DNA from: Streptomyces tailanensis
GTDB taxonomy: Bacteria; Actinomycetota; Actinomycetes; Streptomycetales; Streptomycetaceae
NCBI RefSeq assembly: GCF_008386495.1
Contig: NZ_VTHJ01000037.1
Span: 1-64,000 of the forward strand
Reading direction: 5' to 3'
Length of the DNA stretch: 64,000 bases
Shown here: positions 7,624 to 16,045 of the stretch, piece after piece
Numbering within the stretch: position 1 is the stretch's first letter
How the letters are laid out: the number at the start of each line of letters is the position of its first letter
Translations under genes and position numbers: made by a program
The notes under the pieces: generated by a model
The model's input: the letters and a program-made list of their open reading frames with translations, nothing else
Databases searched by the model: none
Told to the model about the DNA's origin: nothing

Positions 7624-8844
7624 ATGACACTTTCACCTGCGCGTTTGTCCGGCGCCGAGCACACCGGCACCAGCGGTGTCCGGCGGCTGACGGTCACGCT
7701 GTACGGTTACGCGTTCCTCGACGACTTCGTGCTGCTCTACCCGGTGTACGCGCTGCTGTTCAGCGACGCCGGTCTGTCGATCTGGGAGATCTCCTCCCTG
7801 TTCGCCCTGTGGTCGATCACCGGGATTCTGCTGGAGGTTCCCTCCGGTGCCTGGGCCGACGCCGTGTCCCGGCGGATGCTGCTCTGGCTGGGCCCGCTGC
7901 TCACCGGCGCGGGCTTCGCGCTCTGGGTGATCGTGCCGTCGTACTGGGCCTTCGCCCTCGGCTTCGTGCTGTGGGGGGTGCGCGGAGCGCTCGGTTCCGG
8001 TGCGTTGGAGGCACTGGTGTACGACGAGCTGGACCGGCTAGGCGCGGCCGATCGGTACGCGCGTGTCATCGGCCGGGCCCAGGCGGCCGGGATGGTCGCC
8101 GTGATGGCGGCGATGGGGCTGGCCGGGCCGGTGCTCGACCTCGGCGGCTATCCGGCCGTGGGCGCGGCGAGCGTGCTGGTCTGTGTGTTGACCGCGGCCG
8201 TGGCCACCCGGTTTCCGGAGCACCGGGAGAAGACGCTCCCGGGCGGTGACCGGGCCACCACTCTCACCACCCTGCGGGCCGGGCTCTCCGAAGCCCGCCG
8301 GGACTGTTCCGTACGCGGGGCCCTGCTGCTCGTTCCGGCCGTCGGCGCGGTGTGGGGTGCCCTCGACGAGTACACGCCTCTGCTGGTCCGGGACACCGGA
8401 GTGGCCGAGCAGACGGTTCCGTATCTGCTTCTGCTGATCTGGGTCGGGCCCACGATCGGGAGCCTGCTGACCGGCGCGGGTGAGCGGCTCGGCAGAACCG
8501 GGCTCGCGGTGGTGCTCACGGGCTCGGCGGTCGCGTTGGCGGTGGGCGCGCTGATGGGCACACCGATCGGTATCGGTCTTGTCGGGGTCGCTTTCGGTGG
8601 CTTCCAGTTCGTCAATGTCCTCGCCGACGCCCGCCTCCAGGACCGTATCGAGGGCGCCCGCCGGGCCACCCTGACCTCGGTCGCGAGCATGGGGACAGAG
8701 CTGGCCACGGTCGCGGTCTTCGGCACGTACGCGCTCATCGCCGCCTCCCGCGCCCACAGCACCGCCTTCGCCGTGTTCGCGGTGCCCTACCTGATCACGG
8801 CGCTCGTGCTGGCGGCGAGAACCCCGGTCGCCAAGACCCGGTAG
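7624..8844 (+). CDS. MFS transporter, probable exporter
   Basis: This 406-residue inner-membrane protein has about 12 helices (YGYAFLDDFVLLYPVYALLF at the start, ending YLITALVLAARTP). It has the loop 2-3 major-facilitator motif in the form GAWADAVSRRMLLWLGPLLT and a central cytoplasmic loop at about residue 200. The start ATG 7624 is preceded by GGGAAGGCC. The substrate cannot be read from sequence; drug or metabolite efflux is the likeliest class. A leader with a mini-ORF and alternative hairpins precedes it, and a strong terminator follows at 8863. Confidence 0.85.
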   Translation: MTLSPARLSGAEHTGTSGVRRLTVTLYGYAFLDDFVLLYPVYALLFSDAGLSIWEISSLFALWSITGILLEVPSGAWADAVSRRMLLWLGPLLTGAGFALWVIVPSYWAFALGFVLWGVRGALGSGALEALVYDELDRLGAADRYARVIGRAQAAGMVAVMAAMGLAGPVLDLGGYPAVGAASVLVCVLTAAVATRFPEHREKTLPGGDRATTLTTLRAGLSEARRDCSVRGALLLVPAVGAVWGALDEYTPLLVRDTGVAEQTVPYLLLLIWVGPTIGSLLTGAGERLGRTGLAVVLTGSAVALAVGALMGTPIGIGLVGVAFGGFQFVNVLADARLQDRIEGARRATLTSVASMGTELATVAVFGTYALIAASRAHSTAFAVFAVPYLITALVLAARTPVAKTR

Positions 8845-8862
8845 CGAGCGCGCCCTTGACCA

Positions 8863-8900
8863 GCGTCTCCGGGCGGAGCGAGCCCTCCGCCCGGAGACGC
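8863..8900 (+). terminator. strong intrinsic hairpin after the MFS gene
   Basis: There is a perfect 16-bp stem (8863-8878 with 8885-8900) and a six-base loop (CGAGCC), 18 bp after the MFS stop. It lacks a T-run, which is usual for Streptomyces terminators. Confidence 0.8.
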
Positions 8901-8960
8901 GCAACGAATCGCCATCGTCCGCGTCGTGGACGCAACGAACCGCTCACGAGCGCGCAACGG
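8900..8960. repeat. three CGCAACG direct repeats ahead of davA
   Basis: CGCAACGAATCG (8900-8911), CGCAACGAACCG (8931-8942) and a shorter CGCAACG (8953-8959) lie in direct orientation 84-143 bp before davA. Spacings are 31 and 22 bp. They look like operator half-sites for the lysine-catabolic operon. No cognate regulator is proven; an Lrp-type regulator lies 1.5 kb upstream. Confidence 0.5.
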
Positions 8961-9042
8961 CTCCTTCTTGTCCGCCCCGGCAGGCCCCCCGTACCGTCTA
9001 CGTGGCCCCAGAATCCCCCCTCCGCCCCGGTGAGGAACACGC

Positions 9043-9831
9043 ATGCGCATCGCCCTGCTCCAGAGCTCCGGCCGCCCCGGCTCGGTCGCCGAGAACCTCA
9101 AGGTGCTCGACGAGGCCGCGGGCCGTGCCGCCGCCGCGGGGGCCGGGCTGCTGGTCGCGCCGGAGATGTTCCTGACCGGGTACGCGATCGGCGACGACAT
9201 CGGGCGGCTCGCCGAGCCCGCCGACGGGGACTCGGCCGACGCGATCGCCGAGACCGCCGGACGACACGGCCTCGCCATCGCGTACGGCTACCCCGAGCGC
9301 GACGGCGAGGCGGTCTTCAACTCCGCGCAGCTCATCACGGCCGCCGGCGCCCGTCTCGCCGGTTACCGCAAGACCCACCGCTTCGGCCGCTTCGAGCGCG
9401 ACCACTTCACCCCGGGCGAGCAGCCCGTCGTCCAGGCCCAGCTGGGCGGCCTCCGCGTCGGGATCATGATCTGCTACGACGTCGAGTTCCCGGAGAACGT
9501 CCGCGCCCACGCCCTCGCCGGCACCGACCTGCTGATCGTGCCCACGGCCCAGATGCACCCGTTCCAGTTCGTCGCCGAGTCGATGATCCCGGTGCGCGCC
9601 TTCGAGAACCAGCTGTACGTCGCCTACGTCAACCGGGTCGGCCAGGAAGGGGAGTTCGACTTCGTCGGGCTCTCCACGCTCGCCGGACCCGACGGGGTCG
9701 CGCGCACCCGCGCCGGACGGGGCGAGGAACTCGTCCTCGCCGACGTCGACCCCGCCTTCCTCGCGGCCTCGCGCGCGGCGAACCCGTATCTGGAGGACCG
9801 TCGCCCCGGCCTCTACGGGTCCCTCGTCTGA
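9043..9831 (+). CDS. davA: nitrilase-superfamily amidase, DavA-like (5-aminopentanamidase)
   Basis: This 262-residue carbon-nitrogen hydrolase has the Glu-Lys-Cys triad in family context: PEMFLTGY (Glu41), YRKTHRF (Lys110) and MICYDVEFPE (Cys144). Length, triad spacing and the adjacent DavB-like monooxygenase match the Pseudomonas DavA/DavB pair. In that pair DavB turns L-lysine into 5-aminopentanamide and DavA hydrolyses the amide to 5-aminovalerate and ammonia. A broader omega-amidase or acyl-amidase role cannot be excluded. The 58-bp gap to the next gene suggests an operon. Three direct repeats precede it. Confidence 0.8.
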   Translation: MRIALLQSSGRPGSVAENLKVLDEAAGRAAAAGAGLLVAPEMFLTGYAIGDDIGRLAEPADGDSADAIAETAGRHGLAIAYGYPERDGEAVFNSAQLITAAGARLAGYRKTHRFGRFERDHFTPGEQPVVQAQLGGLRVGIMICYDVEFPENVRAHALAGTDLLIVPTAQMHPFQFVAESMIPVRAFENQLYVAYVNRVGQEGEFDFVGLSTLAGPDGVARTRAGRGEELVLADVDPAFLAASRAANPYLEDRRPGLYGSLV

Positions 9832-9889
9832 TCCCTCTCCAGCTTCACTTCTCACTTCAGTAGCTTTCGTGCAAGGAGTCCGTACCACC

Positions 9890-11578
9890 GTGCCCAACGC
9901 CATCGAGCACGCAGACGAGCAGCAGCCGCCGATCACCATGTTCGGCCCGGACTTCCCGTACGCGTACGACGACTTCCTCACCCACCCGGCGGGCCTCGGC
10001 CAGATACCGGCGACCGAGCACGGCACCGAGGTCGCGGTCGTCGGCGGCGGACTCTCCGGCATCGTGGCGGCGTACGAGCTGATGAAGACGGGGCTCAAGC
10101 CGGTCGTGTACGAGGCCGACCGGATCGGCGGGCGGCTGCGGACGGTGGGCTTCGAGGGCTCCGGCACCGAGGGCCTCACCGCCGAGATGGGCGCGATGCG
10201 CTTCCCGCCGTCCTCCACGGCGCTCCAGTACTACATCGACCTGGTGGGCCTGGAGACCCGGCCCTTCCCCAACCCCCTGTCGGAGGCGACGCCCTCGACC
10301 GTCGTCGACCTCAAGGGCGAGTCGCACTACGCCGAGACGATCGCGGATCTGCCGCAGGTCTACCGTGACGTCGCCGCCGCCTGGAACGCCTGCCTCGAAG
10401 ACGGCGCCGACTTCTCCGACATGAACCGGGCGATGCGCGAGCGCGACGTCCCGCGCATCCGCGCGATCTGGTCGAGGCTCGTCGAGAAGCTCGACAACCA
10501 GACGTTCTACGGCTTCCTCTGCGACTCCGAGGCCTTCAAGTCCTTCCGGCACCGCGAGATCTTCGGCCAGGTCGGCTTCGGCACCGGCGGCTGGGACACC
10601 GACTTCCCCAACTCCATCCTGGAGATCCTGCGGGTCGTCTACACCGAGGCCGACGACCACCACCGCGGCATCGTCGGCGGCTCCCAGCAGCTGCCGATGC
10701 GCCTGTGGGAGCGCGAGCCGGAGAAGATCGTCCACTGGGCGCACGGGACCTCGCTCGCGAAGCTGCACGAGAACGGCGAGCCGCGCCCGGCGGTGACCCG
10801 GCTGCACCGCACCGCGGGCAACCGGATCACCGTGACCGACGCGAACGGCGACATCCGTACGTACGCGGCGGCCGTCTTCACCGCCCAGTCCTGGCTGCTG
10901 CTGTCGAAGATCGCCTGCGACGACTCGCTCTTCCCGATCGACCACTGGACCGCCATCGAGCGCACGCACTACATGGAGTCCAGCAAGCTCTTCGTGCCCG
11001 TCGACCGGCCCTTCTGGCTCGACAAGGACGAGTGGACGGGCCGGGACGTCATGTCGATGACGCTCACCGACCGTATGACGCGCGGGACTTACCTGCTCGA
11101 CGACGGTCCGGACAAGCCCGCCGTCATCTGCCTCTCCTACACCTGGTGCGACGACAGTCTGAAGTGGCTGCCGCTGTGCGCGAACGAGCGGATGGAGGTC
11201 ATGCTGAAGTCGCTCGGCGAGATCTATCCCAAGGTCGACATCCGCAAGCACATCATCGGCAACCCGGTGACCGTCTCCTGGGAGAACGAGCCCTACTTCA
11301 TGGGCGCGTTCAAGGCCAACCTGCCCGGTCACTACCGCTACCAGCGGCGCCTGTTCACCCACTTCATGCAGGACCGGCTGCCCGAGGACAAGCGGGGCAT
11401 CTTCCTCGCAGGCGACGACATCTCCTGGACGGCCGGCTGGGCCGAGGGCGCCGTCCAGACCGCCCTCAACGCGGTTTGGGGCGTCATGCACCACTTCGGC
11501 GGAGCGACCGACGCGACCAACCCCGGCCCCGGCGACGTCTACGACGAGATCGCGCCCGTCGAACTCCCCGAGGACTGA
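9890..11578 (+). CDS. davB: FAD-dependent L-lysine 2-monooxygenase-like flavin amine oxidase
   Basis: This 562-residue cytoplasmic flavoprotein has an N-terminal dinucleotide fold (VAVVGGGLSGIVAAYELMK, about residues 48-66, then VVYEADRIGGRLR) and the amine-oxidase C-terminal FAD segment (GIFLAGDDISWTAGWAEGAV). Characteristic stretches such as TMFGPDFPYAYDDFLTHPAG, FGQVGFGTGGWDTDFPNS and NAVWGVMHHFGG follow the pattern I know for DavB. DavB oxidatively decarboxylates lysine to 5-aminopentanamide. Tryptophan or phenylalanine 2-monooxygenase is the main alternative, and the amidase neighbour fits any of them. GTG 9890 is chosen because AAGGAG lies 11 nt upstream; GTG 9869 would place that site inside the gene. 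Confidence 0.82.
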   Translation: MPNAIEHADEQQPPITMFGPDFPYAYDDFLTHPAGLGQIPATEHGTEVAVVGGGLSGIVAAYELMKTGLKPVVYEADRIGGRLRTVGFEGSGTEGLTAEMGAMRFPPSSTALQYYIDLVGLETRPFPNPLSEATPSTVVDLKGESHYAETIADLPQVYRDVAAAWNACLEDGADFSDMNRAMRERDVPRIRAIWSRLVEKLDNQTFYGFLCDSEAFKSFRHREIFGQVGFGTGGWDTDFPNSILEILRVVYTEADDHHRGIVGGSQQLPMRLWEREPEKIVHWAHGTSLAKLHENGEPRPAVTRLHRTAGNRITVTDANGDIRTYAAAVFTAQSWLLLSKIACDDSLFPIDHWTAIERTHYMESSKLFVPVDRPFWLDKDEWTGRDVMSMTLTDRMTRGTYLLDDGPDKPAVICLSYTWCDDSLKWLPLCANERMEVMLKSLGEIYPKVDIRKHIIGNPVTVSWENEPYFMGAFKANLPGHYRYQRRLFTHFMQDRLPEDKRGIFLAGDDISWTAGWAEGAVQTALNAVWGVMHHFGGATDATNPGPGDVYDEIAPVELPED

Positions 11579-11586
11579 AGACCAGG

Positions 11587-12513
11587 CTAGACGCCGGCCG
11601 CGCGTGCCGACTCGTACACCTCCGCGGCCACGTCCTTGAGTTCCTCGGCGTCGCGCAGGTCGCCCTGGAGGTCGAGGAAGATCTCGTCGAGGCCGATCTC
11701 GGCGTGCGCCGCCAGGTCCTCGGCGAGTTGGTCGGCGTTGCCCTGGAACGGGTGGCGGTCGGTGCCCTCGTAGGCCTTGGTCTGGTAGGCCACGTTGATG
11801 CGCAGCACCGAGCGGAGCGGTCGGATGCGGCGGCGCTCGGCGGCCAGGTCGCGCAACTGGCGCCACTGGGTGGCCAGTTCCTCGACGCCCAGGCCGACCG
11901 GCAGCCAGCCGTCGGCGTGGTCGACGAGTCTGCGCTGCGCCCGTCTGGTGCCGGCGGGGAGCAGTATGGGTATCGGCCGGGCGGGCTTGGGGCCGACCAC
12001 GGCGGAGGTGATCTTCGTGAGCCTGCCGTCGTACGACACCGGGTCCGGGCCCCAGACAGCCCGGCAGACCCCGATCAGCTCCTCCAGTACCTGGCCGCGT
12101 TCCTCGAAGGGGCGGACGGCCGCCGCGGCGTACTCGTCGTGCGACCAGCCGGTGCCGAGGCCCGCGACCACCCGGCCGCCGCTCGCCGCGTCCAGCGAGG
12201 CGAGGGACTTGGCGAGCTGGAAGGGCACGTGCAGCGGGGCGATGAGGCTTGTGCCCAGCCGTGCCCGCCGGGTGGCCGCTGCGGCCAGGGTGAGGGTGAC
12301 CAGTGGCTCGGCCACGTGTCGGTACTGGTCCGGCCAGGGGAGGCCCTCCAGGCCGTACAGGCCCTGCGAGGGGCGTTCGGGGAACAGGGCCCGTTCGAAG
12401 ACCCAGAGACTGTCGTAGCCGATGGATTCGGCCGTCCGCGCCACGTCGGGCACGTCCTTTCCGATGTCGTACTGCCGCATCTGGGGAAGGGCGAGCCCGA
12501 GTCGTAACGCCAT
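11587..12513 (-). CDS. LLM-class (luciferase-like) oxidoreductase, probably F420-dependent
   Basis: This 308-residue (beta/alpha)8 protein of the bacterial luciferase-like family begins MALRLGLALPQMRQYD and contains VAGLGTGWSHDEYAAAA and RPIPILLPAGTRRAQRRLVDHADGWLP. These are typical of actinobacterial enzymes using reduced F420 or FMN. The substrate is unknown. The gene is convergent with davB, only 8 bp away, and is read from its own AT-richer promoter region (12514-12600). Confidence 0.85.
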   Translation of the reverse strand: MALRLGLALPQMRQYDIGKDVPDVARTAESIGYDSLWVFERALFPERPSQGLYGLEGLPWPDQYRHVAEPLVTLTLAAAATRRARLGTSLIAPLHVPFQLAKSLASLDAASGGRVVAGLGTGWSHDEYAAAAVRPFEERGQVLEELIGVCRAVWGPDPVSYDGRLTKITSAVVGPKPARPIPILLPAGTRRAQRRLVDHADGWLPVGLGVEELATQWRQLRDLAAERRRIRPLRSVLRINVAYQTKAYEGTDRHPFQGNADQLAEDLAAHAEIGLDEIFLDLQGDLRDAEELKDVAAEVYESARAAGV

Positions 12514-12605
12514 GCCGTGCTCCTACGCGAGGGATCTTCTCAAGTTGAACGTATAACCTTCACAACGAGTTCTACGCGTGGCATGGGCGTCTTCTCGGCA
12601 CCGCC

Positions 12606-13289
12606 TCAGCGCGGCAGCGGCGTCAGCAGCATCCGTCCCGCCAGACCCACGGCCGCGTCCAGACGGTCGCCGAACTCCTCGGCGAGCTCGGGGAGTCCAC
12701 GCAGGACCCACAGTGCCCGGGCGGCCGACCAGCTCGCCTCACGGGCCCGTTCCAGGCTCCACGAGCCGAGCAGATGGGTGAGCGGATCGGCGATCTGGAG
12801 CAGATCGGGGCCCGGCATCAACTCCTCGCGGATGCGCTCCTCCAGCGAGACGAGGACATCGCCCACATGCTCGAACTCGTCCTCCAGATCGACGGGTTCG
12901 CAGCCGAGCGTACGACAGGTGTCCACGACGGCCAGCGCGAGATCGTGCCCGATGTGCGCATTGATGCCCGCCAGGGCGAACTGCAGCGGTCGTACCCCCG
13001 GATGGCGCCGGAACTGCAGCAGTGGCCGCCAGCACGCGGGCGCGCATCCGCCCTCGGCGACCCTCAGATACCGCTCGGCGAAGCGCACGTCGAGCACGAT
13101 CGCGGCCTCGGCGTCCGGGAACAGGCCGGCGTCCAGGCGTCGGTCGATGGCCTCCGTGACGGTGAGGTAGACGCGGTTGAAGACCGCGACGCCGTCCCGC
13201 TCGGGCAGGACGGCGTCGAGGGCGCGCATACGGGAGACGACGGTGTCTACTGAGTCCACGGAATTGGTGAAATGTTCCAACTGCGCCAT
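12606..13289 (-). CDS. DUF5995-type protein
   Basis: This 227-residue soluble, helical protein starts MAQLEHFTNSVDSVDTVVSRM. It contains VAVFNRVYLTVTEAIDRRLDAGLFPD, FALAGINAHIGHDLALAVVDTC and SWLE-type segments (LLGSWSLERAREASWSAARALW), the pattern of actinobacterial proteins placed in DUF5995. The conserved N-x-H-I-x-x-D/H residues hint at metal binding, but no activity is established to my knowledge. It is divergent from the GH6 gene; the 147-bp gap holds both promoters. Confidence 0.7.
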   Translation of the reverse strand: MAQLEHFTNSVDSVDTVVSRMRALDAVLPERDGVAVFNRVYLTVTEAIDRRLDAGLFPDAEAAIVLDVRFAERYLRVAEGGCAPACWRPLLQFRRHPGVRPLQFALAGINAHIGHDLALAVVDTCRTLGCEPVDLEDEFEHVGDVLVSLEERIREELMPGPDLLQIADPLTHLLGSWSLERAREASWSAARALWVLRGLPELAEEFGDRLDAAVGLAGRMLLTPLPR

Positions 13290-13436
13290 AAGGGGCAGGG
13301 TCCCAGGCCTAGGCTGACACCGGTGCCGCCGTGCCCGGCGCGTCCCCGGAACGGGGTAACGCGGGTGCGACGGGGAGTACCGGGAAGTGCCGTGAGGCAG
13401 GGGAGCCTCAAGTCCGGGAGCAGGGGGGAGCGCCAC

Positions 13437-14648
13437 GTGTCAGGCTTACGTGCCCAGCGTCTGGCCGCACGCCGAGCCGAGCGCAGGCGGGCGGTGAGGC
13501 GCAGCGCCATGGTCGTGGCCGCATCGGTCGTGGCTGTCGTCGGTACGGTCACCGGATTGGTGACCGCGATGAACGGCGACAGAGGCTCCGACGAGGCCCG
13601 CCCCTTGATGAGCCGCCCACCGAGCCTCCCACCCCAGTCGGCCGACCCGACTCCGGCCGCACCCTCCCCGTCGCGGACCTCGCCCACGCCGTCGCCCTCG
13701 AAGTCGCCCGAACCCTCCAGGAAGTCCCGCGTGCGGCCCTCGGCGAAGCAGACCGAACGGCGGACGGCGCCCGTGACCGAACCCGGCGAGCTCTACCGCC
13801 ACCCCGACTCCCAGGTCCTCGACTGGGTCCGCGACAACCCCGGTGACCCGCGCAGCACCGTCATCGAGTCCGGCATCGCCGACCACCCGGCCGCCATCTG
13901 GCTCACGGACCCCGTCCCGGCCAGCGTCACGTCGCAGGTCGCGGCGGTCGCCTCCGGCGGGGCCGCGCAGGGCCGGGTGCCGGTCCTTGTGGCGTACGCG
14001 ATCCCCGACCGCGACTGCGGCGGGGCCTCGCAGGGTGGGGCGGTGAGCCTGGACGCGTACGACGCCTGGATCGACGCCTTCGCCGCCGGGCTCGGCTCGG
14101 ACGAGGTCATCGTGATCCTGGAGCCGGACGCGATCGCCCAGTCCGACTGTCTCTCGGCCGGCGCGCGGGCCGACCGCTTCGCGTCCCTCGCCCGCGCCGG
14201 TCGCGTCCTGAAGGCGGCCAACCCCGGCGCTCGGATCTACTACGACGCCGGGCACTCCGAATGGAACGCGCCGGACAAGCAGGCCGCACTGCTCCGCCAG
14301 GCGGGCGCCGCCTCGCCCGACGCCTCCGACGGCGTCTTCAGCAACGTGTCGAACTTCAACCGCACGAACGCCGAGGTCGCCTACACCCGCCAGGTGCTGG
14401 ACGCCCTCGGCGGCCCCGCGAGCCTCGGCGCCGTCATCGACACCAGCCGCAACGGCAACGGAGCCCCCGCCGACGGCGCATGGTGCGACCCCTCCGGCCG
14501 CAGCCTCGGACAGCCGCCGACCCTCGGCACCGGCGAGGCCCGCGTCGACGCCTATCTGTGGGTGAAACTGCCGGGGGAGTCCGACGGCTGCCGGGGGAGG
14601 GCGGGGGCGTTCTCACCGGAGTACGCGTACGAGCTGGCGCGGGGCTGA
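13437..14648 (+). CDS. glycoside hydrolase family 6 protein (endoglucanase-like), TTA-containing
   Basis: This 403-residue exported or anchored enzyme has an arginine-rich N-terminus with one hydrophobic helix (MVVAASVVAVVGTVTGLVTA, about residues 23-42). A Pro/Ser/Thr linker (about residues 55-105) follows, and then a GH6 catalytic domain. Catalytic-site motifs are VLVAYAIPDRDC, VIVILEPDAIAQSDC (acid Asp), YYDAGHSEW and IDTSRNGNG. GH6 enzymes cut beta-1,4-glucans with inversion. GTG 13437 follows GGGGGGAG by 7 nt. Codon 4 is TTA (13446-13448), so translation should need the BldA leucyl-tRNA. The single helix may act as an anchor rather than a cleaved signal. Confidence 0.88.
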   Translation: MSGLRAQRLAARRAERRRAVRRSAMVVAASVVAVVGTVTGLVTAMNGDRGSDEARPLMSRPPSLPPQSADPTPAAPSPSRTSPTPSPSKSPEPSRKSRVRPSAKQTERRTAPVTEPGELYRHPDSQVLDWVRDNPGDPRSTVIESGIADHPAAIWLTDPVPASVTSQVAAVASGGAAQGRVPVLVAYAIPDRDCGGASQGGAVSLDAYDAWIDAFAAGLGSDEVIVILEPDAIAQSDCLSAGARADRFASLARAGRVLKAANPGARIYYDAGHSEWNAPDKQAALLRQAGAASPDASDGVFSNVSNFNRTNAEVAYTRQVLDALGGPASLGAVIDTSRNGNGAPADGAWCDPSGRSLGQPPTLGTGEARVDAYLWVKLPGESDGCRGRAGAFSPEYAYELARG

Positions 14649-14692
14649 GGAGGCCTGCTGGGCGAGTACGTCGTAGAGCCGCGCGGACCGTC

Positions 14693-15904
14693 TCAGGGCC
14701 TCGGGTCGGGAACCGCCGCGTCCGGCCGGCCGACCTTCGGGCGGTCCCGCTCGGCGGTGCGCAGCACGCCCGCGAAGACGGCGAGCCCGCACGCCAGTAC
14801 GGTCACCAGGCCGAACGACACCACCAGGCTCGTCACCTGGGCCAGCCCGCCGATCGCGCTCGGCGCGATCAGGCCCGAGGTGTACGTGATGGTCGCGACG
14901 CCCGCGATGGCCAGGCTGGGGTTCGGCCCGCTGCGACCGGCGGCGGCGAAGCAGAGCGGTACGACCACGGCGATGCCCAGACCCATCAGCGCGAAGCCGC
15001 CCATCGCCACCACCGGGTGGTTGGCGACGACGATCAGCAGACCGCCGAGCGCGGCGAGGACACCGCCCGCCCGTACGGTGCGGACCGCGCCGAAACGGTT
15101 GACCACCGCGTCGCCCACGAGCCGGGCCAGCGCCATGGTCAGCATGAAACCGGTGGTGCACGCGGCCGCGAGCCCCGCCGAGGTCTCCAACTGGTCCCGC
15201 AGATAGACCGCCGACCAGTCCAGGGCGGCCCCCTCCGCGAACACCGCGCAGAACCCGATCGCGCCGATCAGCAGCGCCGACCTCGGCGGCAGCGCGAACC
15301 GGGGCGGCGGCTCCTCGTCCTCGGTGGGCCTCAGATCCAGTACCCACTGGCAGGCGACCAGACCCAGGACGGTGAGCGCGGCCGCCGCCAGCGCGTGGTG
15401 CAGCCGGGCGTCCGAGCCCAGATGCGCGGCGAGCGTGCCGGCCGCCGCGCCGACGAGGGTGCCCACGCTCCACATGCCGTGCAGCCCCGACATGATCGAC
15501 TTCCCGAGCCGGGTCTCGACCTCGACGCCGAGCGCGTTCATCGCGACGTCCGCCATGCCGGCCGTCGCGCCGTACACGAAGAGGGCGAGGCACAGCGTCC
15601 ACAGGTTCGGCGCGAGGGCGGGCAGGACGAGAGCGAGCGTCCACAGGGAGATCAGCCCGCGCAGCGCCGTACGGGCCCCGAACCGGTGGCTGATCCGGCC
15701 CGCGAGCGGCATCGCCACGGACGCGCCGATCGCCGGGAAGGCGAGCGCGAGCCCCAACTGGCCCGCGCCGACCCCCGCATGGTCCTGGATCCACGGCACG
15801 CGGGTCGCGAACGAGCCGGTGACGGCGCCGTGCACGGCGAACACGGCGGCCACGGCGTACCGGGCGCGCCTCACCTCGTGTTGCTCGTAGACCACCGCAC
15901 TCAT
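14693..15904 (-). CDS. MFS transporter next to a ROK regulator
   Basis: This 403-residue membrane protein has about 12 helices (AVAAVFAVHGAVTGSFATRV at the start; FMLTMALARLVGDAVVNRFG in the second half; conserved PLAGRISHRFGARTALR loop). The FGAR-type loop and the neighbouring divergent ROK regulator suggest a sugar or sugar-derivative transporter, but the direction of transport is unclear. ATG 15904 gives the start MSAVVYEQHEVRRARYA; a GGGAGGGCCC site precedes it. A palindrome in the shared promoter region is the likely operator. Confidence 0.85.
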   Translation of the reverse strand: MSAVVYEQHEVRRARYAVAAVFAVHGAVTGSFATRVPWIQDHAGVGAGQLGLALAFPAIGASVAMPLAGRISHRFGARTALRGLISLWTLALVLPALAPNLWTLCLALFVYGATAGMADVAMNALGVEVETRLGKSIMSGLHGMWSVGTLVGAAAGTLAAHLGSDARLHHALAAAALTVLGLVACQWVLDLRPTEDEEPPPRFALPPRSALLIGAIGFCAVFAEGAALDWSAVYLRDQLETSAGLAAACTTGFMLTMALARLVGDAVVNRFGAVRTVRAGGVLAALGGLLIVVANHPVVAMGGFALMGLGIAVVVPLCFAAAGRSGPNPSLAIAGVATITYTSGLIAPSAIGGLAQVTSLVVSFGLVTVLACGLAVFAGVLRTAERDRPKVGRPDAAVPDPRP

Positions 15905-15957
15905 TCTGGGCCCTCCCTTGATGTCGTGGTGCCCCTGGTTGCTCGTGCCGGCGTAAA

Positions 15958-15980
15958 CTATCAGCAACCCTGCCTGATAG
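15958..15980. promoter_or_regulatory. palindromic operator between MFS and ROK genes
   Basis: The arms CTATCA (15958-15963) and TGATAG (15975-15980) are perfectly inverted across 11 bp, in the 141-bp divergent promoter region. Size and place fit a ROK-family repressor site controlling both genes. Confidence 0.6.
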
Positions 15981-16045
15981 ATAGGCGGCAGGGAAGGGCG
16001 TGAACCGACGGCCACACGCCCCCGCCGATCTGGGAGGATCCCGGC

